NCBI GenBank assembly: GCA_002414505.1
Contig: DHZF01000147.1
Location: forward strand, 1 to 7,950
Source: Hyphomonas sp. UBA5111
GTDB lineage: Bacteria > Pseudomonadota > Alphaproteobacteria > Caulobacterales > Hyphomonadaceae
Direction of reading: 5' to 3'
DNA: 7,950 bases
The number at the start of each line of letters is the position of its first letter. The stretch's first letter is position 1. Below are positions 1 through 4,951 of this stretch, piece by piece. The notes under the pieces are model-generated. The model searched no databases. It saw only the letters and a list, made by a program, of their open reading frames with translations, and had not been told where the DNA came from. Position numbers and translations under genes: made by a program.

Positions 1-66
1 TTTTTCGGTACAGGCAAATGGCGGCGCTCCCTTGAGATGGGTCAAAACCATACCTACAAGAGGTAG

Positions 67-879
67 ATGAAACGCATTCTTCCAAATCGCGCCATCATCC
101 GCCTGACCGGACCGGACATGCTGCACCTTCTCGGACGCACCGTGACCCATTCGGTCGACAATTGGCAAACCGGCGAGATGCGGTATGGCGCTCTCCTGAC
201 GCCGCAAGGCAAGGTGATCGCGGATTATCTCGCCATGCTGGCGCTCGAAAACATCTATATCGATGTGCATGCCGAGGCTGCGGACGATCTGGAAAAGCGC
301 CTGAAGATGTTCAGGATGCGCAATGACGTCGCGATTGACCGGCTCACCGAGGATGTCGTGACCGAAGGCAGCTGGATCGACGTCCGCTCCCCGCAATTGC
401 CGCATCGCGCGATCACGCCGGTTGGCGTCTCCGGGATCGAAATGCCGGTCGGGGAATGGCATGCCGCGCGCATCGCAGCGGGCGTGCCGGAATGGGGCGC
501 GGATTATCGCGCAGCAGAGGTTTTCCCGACCGATATCAACATGGATATGATGCACGGGATCGACTACAAGAAGGGCTGTTTTGTCGGTCAGGAAGTGGCG
601 AGCCGCATGAAGCGCAAGGGCAAGATCCGCAAGCGCACCGTGAAAGTTTCGGGCGAGACGCTGGAAGCCGGCATGGATATTCTTGCGGAAGCTCCGATTG
701 GCACAGTGACGAGCGTGGCGGGCACGAACGGCCTCGCCCTGATCCGCACCGACCGCCTGGCCAAGGCCGAGCAGGATGGCAAATCCTTCACCTGCCATGG
801 TGCGCCGGTCTCATTTGACCTGACCGATTGGCAACGCGCCGAAATCGACGCGCATCTGGCGGAACCTGCCCATGACTGA
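67..879 (+). CDS. ygfZ: YgfZ/GcvT-family folate-binding protein (Fe-S cluster maintenance)
   Basis: This 270-residue cytosolic protein belongs to the YgfZ/IBA57 branch of the GcvT-like aminomethyltransferase superfamily. These proteins bind tetrahydrofolate and help assemble or repair Fe-S clusters in enzymes such as MiaB. The family signature K-G-C-F-V-G-Q-E is present at residues 169-176, and Cys171 matches the essential cysteine of E. coli YgfZ. The N-terminal part (about 1-100) has the expected folate-barrel phrases, including LLTPQGKV at 43-50. It is shorter than E. coli YgfZ (326 aa), which is usual in alphaproteobacteria. The ATG at 67 follows a good ribosome site (AGAGGTAG, 59-66). 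The 3' end overlaps the tag start by 8 bases, suggesting co-translation. The family call is firm; the client enzymes here are unknown. Confidence 0.93.
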   Translation: MKRILPNRAIIRLTGPDMLHLLGRTVTHSVDNWQTGEMRYGALLTPQGKVIADYLAMLALENIYIDVHAEAADDLEKRLKMFRMRNDVAIDRLTEDVVTEGSWIDVRSPQLPHRAITPVGVSGIEMPVGEWHAARIAAGVPEWGADYRAAEVFPTDINMDMMHGIDYKKGCFVGQEVASRMKRKGKIRKRTVKVSGETLEAGMDILAEAPIGTVTSVAGTNGLALIRTDRLAKAEQDGKSFTCHGAPVSFDLTDWQRAEIDAHLAEPAHD

Positions 880-1450
880 GACCTTTCCCTGCGCCTGGGC
901 CCCGCTCACCGATGAACTCTACCGGACTTATCACGACACCGAATGGGGCGTGCCCGAATATGATGGCCGCGCGCTTTGGGAAAAGCTGCAACTGGACGGC
1001 ATGCAGGCCGGGCTCGCCTGGATCACGATCCTGCGCAAACGCGACAGCATCCGCGAGGAATTCGACGAGTTCGACCCGGAGCGGATTGCCCGCTGGACGC
1101 CCGCGCGCGTCGCAAAAGCGCTGAAAAATCCCGGCATCATCCGCAGCCCGAAAAAGGTCGAGGCTGTCATCGGTAACGCACAGGCCTATCTCGCCATGGA
1201 AGAGGCAGGTGAGGGATTTTCGGACTATTGCTGGCGGGCCGTTCGCGGGAAGCCGATTGTAAACCATTGGGGCCACTTCCGGGAGGCGCCGACCCAGACC
1301 AATTGGTCAGCGGCCATGTCCAAGGATCTGAAGAAACGCGGGTTCAAATTCGTTGGCCCAACCATTGTCTATGCATGGGCGCAGGCGGTTGGCATGGTCA
1401 ACGACCATGATGTAACCTGTCCCAGACACACCGCCGTTCAGGAGACCTGA
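872..1450 (+). CDS. tag: DNA-3-methyladenine glycosylase I (Tag)
   Basis: This 192-residue helix-hairpin-helix-superfamily glycosylase excises 3-methyladenine from alkylated DNA as the first step of base-excision repair. The family-specific zinc site is visible: Cys7, His21, His179 and Cys183, matching E. coli Cys4, His17, His175 and Cys179, with the C-terminal pair in NDHDVTC. Other hallmarks are YHDTEWGVP (20-28), QAGLAWITIL (45-54) and KKRGFKFVGPT near the C-terminus. At the position of E. coli Glu38, which contacts the damaged base, this protein has Asp42 (L-D-G-M-Q-A-G-L). I believe Asp is common in one Tag subfamily, so this need not mean loss of activity. The ATG lies inside the end of ygfZ (8-base overlap, different frame), indicating translational coupling. 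The lipoprotein gene follows after 3 bases. Confidence 0.95.
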   Translation: MTETFPCAWAPLTDELYRTYHDTEWGVPEYDGRALWEKLQLDGMQAGLAWITILRKRDSIREEFDEFDPERIARWTPARVAKALKNPGIIRSPKKVEAVIGNAQAYLAMEEAGEGFSDYCWRAVRGKPIVNHWGHFREAPTQTNWSAAMSKDLKKRGFKFVGPTIVYAWAQAVGMVNDHDVTCPRHTAVQET

Positions 1451-1453
1451 TCC

Positions 1454-1768
1454 ATGAAGATGCGTTTGATTGCCACTGCCCTGATCGCTTTGCCAACATT
1501 GGGTGCCTGCGCGACCTCATCGGTTGACCGCGCCAATCGGGCAGAGGCCTGGAGCCGATGCCGAACTGCCCCTGATCCGGAGACCCGCGACCGGTGCATT
1601 GAAACGGAAATTGCCCTGATGCAAGCAAGCCAGGAGCGCGATGCGGCTTCCCGCGCCGCCACTGAAAAACAGGCCGAGGCCTTTGAAGCCCTGAAGGAGC
1701 CTCGCGGCGTACCGCAACATTGGAGCAGCGAGCGGCCTGAATTCGGGCACAGTGTCCCGAAGAAGTGA
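1454..1768 (+). CDS. small predicted lipoprotein of unknown function
   Basis: This 104-residue protein has a lipoprotein signal: charged MKMR, a hydrophobic stretch (residues 5-16), then a lipobox L-G-A-C with the lipidated cysteine at residue 19. The residue after it is Ala rather than Asp, so outer-membrane sorting is likely. The mature part is about 85 residues, hydrophilic and charge-rich, with two more cysteines (36 and 48) framing a short segment, which could form a disulfide in the periplasm. Residues 50-80 look helical and Ala/Glu/Arg-rich, possibly a short coiled coil. I recognise no domain. The start is supported by AGGAG at 1440-1444, inside the end of tag, and by the signal sequence itself. 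It is probably co-transcribed with ygfZ and tag, but nothing in it points to DNA repair, so the link may be only positional. Confidence 0.8.
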   Translation: MKMRLIATALIALPTLGACATSSVDRANRAEAWSRCRTAPDPETRDRCIETEIALMQASQERDAASRAATEKQAEAFEALKEPRGVPQHWSSERPEFGHSVPKK

Positions 1769-1789
1769 GTACACCAGGCACTTGCCAAA

Positions 1790-1816
1790 CCGGGTAACTC
1801 GACCAACACTGCCCGG
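1790..1816. terminator. weak inverted repeat downstream of the lipoprotein gene
   Basis: CCGGG (1790-1794) pairs with CCCGG (1812-1816). A U-G and an A-U pair extend the stem to 7 bp around a 13-base loop. It lies 21 bases after the lipoprotein stop, inside the 116-base spacer before the ketoacyl synthase gene. There is no following T-run, so it is at best a weak terminator or mRNA 3'-end structure. I found no convincing promoter in the rest of the spacer. Confidence 0.2.
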
Positions 1817-1884
1817 AAAGCTAAACCTTTGTAGACTCAAACAGAATTGGTCCGCAGATCGGCGGTTCTGGAATAGAGGGCAGT

Positions 1885-3006
1885 ATGAACACACCCGTGA
1901 TTTCGGCGACAGGACTCTGGACGCCGCCTAACTCCATTTCCAATGAGGAATTGGTGAACAGCTACAACATGTGGGCTGATATCTGGAACCGTGAGCGCGG
2001 CGCCGACATCAGCGCAGGTGTGATCGAGCCCAAGACGCACTCCTCGGTCGAATTCATCGAGAAAGCCTCCGGGATCAAGTCGCGCTATGTGATCGACAAG
2101 ACCGGCATTCTCGACCCGGACATCATGGCGCCGCGCATCGCCGAACGCCCGAATGACCGCATCTCCGTGCTCGCCGAGATTGCCGTCCATGCCGCGCGTG
2201 ACGCGCTGGAACGCTCCGGCCGCAAAGCTGAAGACATCGACGCCGTGATCTGCGCCGCGTCCAACATGCAGCGCGCCTATCCGGCGATGGCGGTAGAAGT
2301 CCAGGATGCGCTGGGCTGTGGCGGGTTTGCCTTTGACATGAATGTCGCTTGCTCGTCCGCCACGTTCGGCATCCAGACGGCGGCAGACTTCATCCGGTCC
2401 GGCAGCGCGAAATCGGTGCTGATGGTCAATCCGGAAATCTGTTCCGGCCATCTGAACTTCACAGACCGCGACAGCCATTTCATCTTTGGCGACGTGGCCA
2501 CGGCCGTCCTCATCGAAGAGGAAAGCATCGCCCCGGTCGGTCACTGGAAAATCCTCGGCACCAAGCTGAAGACCCAGTTCTCGAACAATATCCGCAACAA
2601 TTTCGGGTTCCTGAACCGCGCCGCGCCGGAAGGCATCGACGCCCCGGACAAGCTGTTCGTCCAGGAAGGCCGCAAAGTGTTCAAGGAAGTCGTGCCGATG
2701 GTGGCGAACATGATCGCCGAGCATATGGAAGAACTGGACATCAAGCCGGAAGGCCTGCGCCGCATGTGGCTGCACCAAGCCAATGCCAACATGAACCGGC
2801 TGATCTCATCCAAGGTTCTTGGGCGTGAAGCGACAGATGATGAAAGCCCGACCGTGCTCGACACATATGCGAACACATCATCGGCTGGCTCGATCATCGC
2901 TTTCCACAAGAATTCCGGCGACTTCAAACACGGCCAACGCGGCCTGATCTGCTCTTTCGGCGCCGGCTATTCTGCGGGAACGGTATTTGTCGAGAAAGCG
3001 GCCTGA
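1885..3006 (+). CDS. beta-ketoacyl-ACP synthase III-like protein (PA3286 type)
   Basis: This 373-residue thiolase-fold condensing enzyme has a complete KAS III triad: Cys156 in NVACSSATFG, His297 in WLHQANANMN and Asn330 in YANTSSAGS. KAS III enzymes condense an acyl-CoA primer with malonyl-ACP to start fatty-acid synthesis. Classical FabH is about 320 residues; this one is longer, with extra N-terminal sequence (SYNMWADIWNRE, residues 26-37) before the SSVEFIEKASGIKSRY block (53-68). From memory, that block and QFSNNIRNNFGFLNRA (231-246) resemble Pseudomonas aeruginosa PA3286, reported to feed medium-chain beta-oxidation intermediates (octanoyl-CoA) into fatty-acid synthesis. A similar primer here is inference. 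The ATG at 1885 follows AGAGGG (1875-1880). The gene stands alone between a 116-base spacer and a convergent small gene, so it probably has its own promoter. Confidence 0.9.
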   Translation: MNTPVISATGLWTPPNSISNEELVNSYNMWADIWNRERGADISAGVIEPKTHSSVEFIEKASGIKSRYVIDKTGILDPDIMAPRIAERPNDRISVLAEIAVHAARDALERSGRKAEDIDAVICAASNMQRAYPAMAVEVQDALGCGGFAFDMNVACSSATFGIQTAADFIRSGSAKSVLMVNPEICSGHLNFTDRDSHFIFGDVATAVLIEEESIAPVGHWKILGTKLKTQFSNNIRNNFGFLNRAAPEGIDAPDKLFVQEGRKVFKEVVPMVANMIAEHMEELDIKPEGLRRMWLHQANANMNRLISSKVLGREATDDESPTVLDTYANTSSAGSIIAFHKNSGDFKHGQRGLICSFGAGYSAGTVFVEKAA

Positions 3007-3009
3007 GAC

Positions 3010-3024
3010 GGCCGGGATCCGGCC
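3010..3024. terminator. compact hairpin between convergent genes
   Basis: GGCCGG (3010-3015) pairs with CCGGCC (3019-3024) around a 3-base loop. It sits exactly in the 17-base gap between the ketoacyl synthase stop and the stop of the minus-strand small membrane protein. No T-run follows on either strand, so a bidirectional terminator is plausible but not proven. Confidence 0.3.
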
Positions 3025-3173
3025 TAGTCGTCCAGATCATCCATGAACATGTCGCCCCAGAGGATTTCCTTGCTGGCGCGGACGGCTTCAATAACGACAA
3101 TGCTGCACCCGATCAGCAGGACGCCGAACGCAATGGCCTGGGTAGATACAACACTCGTCAAAGAATCCAGCAT
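3024..3173 (-). CDS. 49-residue single-span membrane protein with acidic tail
   Basis: The predicted protein has 49 residues: a short polar N-terminus (1-11), one hydrophobic segment (about 12-29, containing GVLLIGCSIVVIEA, with Cys23), a basic patch (Arg32, Lys35) and an acidic end (DDLDD, 45-49). The basic patch directly after the span suggests an N-out, C-in inner-membrane orientation. I prefer the ATG at 3173 because a strong ribosome site lies just upstream (AAGAGGTG, 3184-3177 on the minus strand). A longer in-frame reading to 3230 would add 19 hydrophilic residues without a comparable site and would place that RBS inside the coding region. I recognise no family. It converges on the ketoacyl synthase gene and diverges from the HD hydrolase gene. 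A role as a small membrane regulator or accessory subunit is possible but unsupported. Confidence 0.68.
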   Translation of the reverse strand: MLDSLTSVVSTQAIAFGVLLIGCSIVVIEAVRASKEILWGDMFMDDLDD

Positions 3174-3176
3174 GGT

Positions 3177-3184
3177 CACCTCTT
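3177..3184 (-). promoter_or_regulatory. ribosome binding site that fixes the small membrane protein start
   Basis: Read on the minus strand this is AAGAGGTG, with 3 bases (ACC) between it and the ATG at 3173. It is nearly the same as the site before ygfZ (AAGAGGTAG). It supports the 49-residue over the 68-residue reading. Confidence 0.6.
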
Positions 3185-3193
3185 GTTTGGATT

Positions 3194-3226
3194 GGCCGCG
3201 AATTCGTGAACGCGGCCCTTGTTCAC
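3194..3226. repeat. two overlapping, mutually exclusive inverted repeats
   Basis: The first pair is GGCCGCG (3194-3200) with CGCGGCC (3211-3217), a perfect 7-bp stem with a 10-base loop. The second is GTGAAC (3206-3211) with GTTCAC (3221-3226), a perfect 6-bp stem with a 9-base loop. Its left arm falls in the loop and stem edge of the first, so both cannot form together. On the minus strand this lies 20-53 bases upstream of the small membrane protein ATG, where its mRNA leader should be. Alternatively these are DNA palindromes bound by a regulator. Confidence 0.45.
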
Positions 3227-3229
3227 ACA

Positions 3230-3284
3230 CCCCTTTTGCCCGAAACGCCTTAACAGCGCATTTGCCAATCAGGGCGAAAAGGGG
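3230..3284. repeat. long imperfect inverted repeat in the divergent spacer
   Basis: CCCCTTTTGCCC (3230-3241) is the reverse complement of GGGCGAAAAGGGG (3272-3284) apart from a single extra C in the second arm. That gives 12 paired positions with one bulge, around 30 bases. It is the longest dyad I can see in the window outside coding DNA. It lies between the divergent small membrane protein and HD/NAD-regulator genes, so it could be an operator with two binding sites, or a structured leader. I do not see a confident -35/-10 pair near it. Assigning the downstream NAD regulator as the binding protein is only a hypothesis. Confidence 0.5.
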
Positions 3285-3350
3285 ACGAGTTCGTAACCGG
3301 AATGCCCTCGTTTCTTTACCCCTATTACAAATGCCTTAAAGAAGGTGGTG

Positions 3351-3971
3351 ATGACGTCCCGTGTGAAGCAATCTGTTAAGGCCCCGCGTGTCTGGCAACG
3401 CATGTTGTCGGGCCGCCGACTCGATCTGGCGAATCCCTCGCCCATGGATGTGGAAATCGAGGATATTGCCCACGGGCTTGCCCGCGTCGCCCGGTGGAAC
3501 GGCCAGACTCGCGGAGAGCATGCATTCTCAGTGGCCGAACATTCCGTCCTGGTAGAAAAAATCTGCCGAACCTTGCAACCGGACCTTACCCCGCAGCAGA
3601 GCCTGACGGCCTTGCTGCATGACAGTCCGGAATATGTGATCGGAGACATGATCTCGCCCTTCAAGGCCCTGCTCGGCGAAGGTTACAAGACCATCGAGGC
3701 GCGGCTGCAGGAAGCGATCCATATCCGCTTCGGCCTTGCCCCCGTCACACCGCAGCGACTGAAACGCCTGATCAAGAAGGCCGACCTGATCTGCGCCTGG
3801 AGCGAGGCCATCCAACTGGCCGGTTTCTCCGAGGACGAAGCAAACAAGCTGTTTGGCAAGCCGCCCGAAGACACCAAATTGCGGCTGAAGCCGAAATCGG
3901 TCACAGATGCGCAGGCAGCTTTTCTGAAACGCTACGCCCAGATCAACAAACAGATAGAGCCCATCGCATGA
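3351..3971 (+). CDS. HD-domain phosphohydrolase, YfbR-like (predicted 5'-deoxynucleotidase)
   Basis: This 206-residue cytosolic metal-dependent hydrolase has the HD signature. Metal ligands are His64 (SVAEHS), His90-Asp91 (LLHDSPEYVIGD) and Asp145 (KADLIC). The phrase HDSPEYVIGDMISPFK closely parallels E. coli YfbR HDASEVLTGDLPTPVK, and Arg48-Trp49 sits where YfbR has its substrate-binding Arg-Trp. YfbR removes phosphate from deoxynucleoside 5'-monophosphates; that substrate is inferred here. I chose the ATG at 3351, five bases after GAAGG (3341-3345). Two in-frame GTG codons immediately before it (3345, 3348) could add one or two residues but overlap the ribosome site. The stop overlaps the next gene as ATGA (3968-3971), so the two are probably translationally coupled and may share nucleotide or NAD metabolism. 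Confidence 0.85.
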   Translation: MTSRVKQSVKAPRVWQRMLSGRRLDLANPSPMDVEIEDIAHGLARVARWNGQTRGEHAFSVAEHSVLVEKICRTLQPDLTPQQSLTALLHDSPEYVIGDMISPFKALLGEGYKTIEARLQEAIHIRFGLAPVTPQRLKRLIKKADLICAWSEAIQLAGFSEDEANKLFGKPPEDTKLRLKPKSVTDAQAAFLKRYAQINKQIEPIA

Positions 3972-4918
3972 CCCAGTCATCTCCGCTGCTGATTGGGCTG
4001 TCCGCCGTGATGGTCGCCGTGGAGGCAGACGCGCCGCGTGTGCTGGTGACCCAGCGCGAAACCGGGGAAGACGCCCTGCCCTTTGGTGTATTCGACCCGG
4101 ACCGTCACCGCACCTTCGACCTGTCGCTGCGCGGCTGGGTCCGTGAACAGACCGGCTTCGAACTCGGCTATGTCGAACAGCTCTACACATTCGGTGACAA
4201 GGACCGCGAAACGCCCGAAGCAACTCTCGCGGGCGCGGCACCGAATGCGCGCGTGATTTCCGTTGGCTATCTCGCCCTGACGCCAGATGCCCGTCCGGCC
4301 GGAGATTCCTTCGAGGCGCGCTGGCAGTCCTGGTACCGGTATTTTCCGTGGGAAGATCATCGCAACGGACGGCCTGCCCTCATCGATGCACACATTGCGC
4401 CCCGCCTGATGACGTGGGCCGCCGGAAATGAACGCCGGTTGGAACGCGCCCGCGCCGCCTTTGCGCTGGATGGTATTCGCTGGATTGAGGAGCGCGTACT
4501 GGACCGGTACGAATTGCTCTATGAAGCCGGTCTTGTGATCGAATGCGCCCGCGATGCCGGACTGCCGGAGCCGGATGTGCGCCTCGGTGAACCCATGGCG
4601 TCCGACCACCGCCGTATTCTCGCGACGGCGATCTCGCGGCTGCGCGGCAAGATCAAGTATCGCCCGGTCGTCTTTGAGCTGATGCCCGACCGGTTCACAC
4701 TCTCTTCGCTGCAGCGGGCGGTCGAAGGCATTCTCGGCCTGTCCCTGCACACCCAGAATTTTCGGCGCGCGCTGGACAAGACCGGCTTTGTTGCCGGGAC
4801 GGGCGCGATGGAGACCAGCACAGGCGGTCGCCCGGCCGAGCTTTATAGCTACAACCGGGACAGCGCCTTTGACGCGGCAACTACCGGCCTGTCCGCCCCC
4901 CGAAAGACGGCGGACTAG
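3968..4918 (+). CDS. NAD-metabolism transcriptional regulator with Nudix-like domain (NadQ/NrtR type)
   Basis: This 316-residue protein has a Nudix-fold N-terminal half (about 8-150) and a C-terminal winged-helix-like region (about 215-297). The latter contains RLRGKIKYRPVVFELMPDRF, FTLSSLQRAVEGILG, QNFRRAL and GRPAELYSY, the pattern seen at the end of NrtR regulators. NrtR proteins repress NAD biosynthesis or salvage genes and use the Nudix domain to sense ADP-ribose-type ligands. The catalytic Nudix box (GX5EX7REXXEEXG) is degenerate: only Arg59-Glu60 and the final Gly63 remain recognisable in LRGWVREQTGFEL, with no Glu-Glu pair, so hydrolysis is unlikely. The length exceeds typical NrtR (about 220-240) and fits the long alphaproteobacterial NAD regulator (NadQ, COG4111 as I recall). 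No NAD gene lies in the window, so targets are unknown. The start overlaps the HD gene stop (ATGA). Confidence 0.75.
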   Translation: MTQSSPLLIGLSAVMVAVEADAPRVLVTQRETGEDALPFGVFDPDRHRTFDLSLRGWVREQTGFELGYVEQLYTFGDKDRETPEATLAGAAPNARVISVGYLALTPDARPAGDSFEARWQSWYRYFPWEDHRNGRPALIDAHIAPRLMTWAAGNERRLERARAAFALDGIRWIEERVLDRYELLYEAGLVIECARDAGLPEPDVRLGEPMASDHRRILATAISRLRGKIKYRPVVFELMPDRFTLSSLQRAVEGILGLSLHTQNFRRALDKTGFVAGTGAMETSTGGRPAELYSYNRDSAFDAATTGLSAPRKTAD

Positions 4919-4951
4919 GCCAGCAGCTTATTCAAGCCCTTCAGGCTGGCC
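4918..4951. terminator. inverted repeat at the convergent gene ends
   Basis: GGCCAGC (4918-4924) is the exact complement of GCTGGCC (4945-4951), giving a 7-bp stem around 20 bases. Inside, GCTT (4926-4929) and AAGC (4934-4937) can pair to form a second short stem. It begins at the last base of the NAD-regulator stop and covers the last codons of the minus-strand M16 gene. With only 9 bases between the two genes it could act as a bidirectional terminator, but no T-run is present. Confidence 0.35.

Noticed and set aside
1..51. Possible start of a divergent minus-strand gene with ATG at 51 (17 codons open to the window edge).
   Set aside because: Too short to judge, no recognisable N-terminus, and its potential ribosome site is too close to the ATG. 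Sequence to the left would be needed.
32..60. TTGAGA (32-37) as a -35 element for ygfZ.
   Set aside because: No acceptable -10 hexamer occurs 16-18 bases downstream; TACCTA is only 13 bases away.
1829..1876. Promoter before the ketoacyl synthase gene (TTGTAG 1829-1834, or TTGGTC 1847-1852 with GAATAG 1871-1876).
   Set aside because: The first lacks a -10 element at proper spacing. The second would start transcription almost at the ATG with hardly any leader for the ribosome site.
1837..2778. Long minus-strand open frame (313 codons) antisense to the ketoacyl synthase gene.
   Set aside because: The plus strand encodes a complete conserved enzyme with catalytic triad. The antisense reading is rich in His/Arg/Asp/Val without family motifs, as expected for the shadow of a GC-rich gene.
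3174..3230. 19-residue N-terminal extension of the small membrane protein.
   Set aside because: The extension is hydrophilic, covers the hairpin region and would put the strong ribosome site inside the coding sequence.
3247..3264. CtrA-like box (TTAA-N7-TTAA) in the divergent spacer.
   Set aside because: The first half TTAA is present, but seven bases later the sequence is TTTG, so the second half does not match.
3528..4241. Minus-strand open frame of 237 codons across the HD and NAD-regulator genes.
   Set aside because: It spans two well-supported genes and their ATGA junction and shows no recognisable motif.
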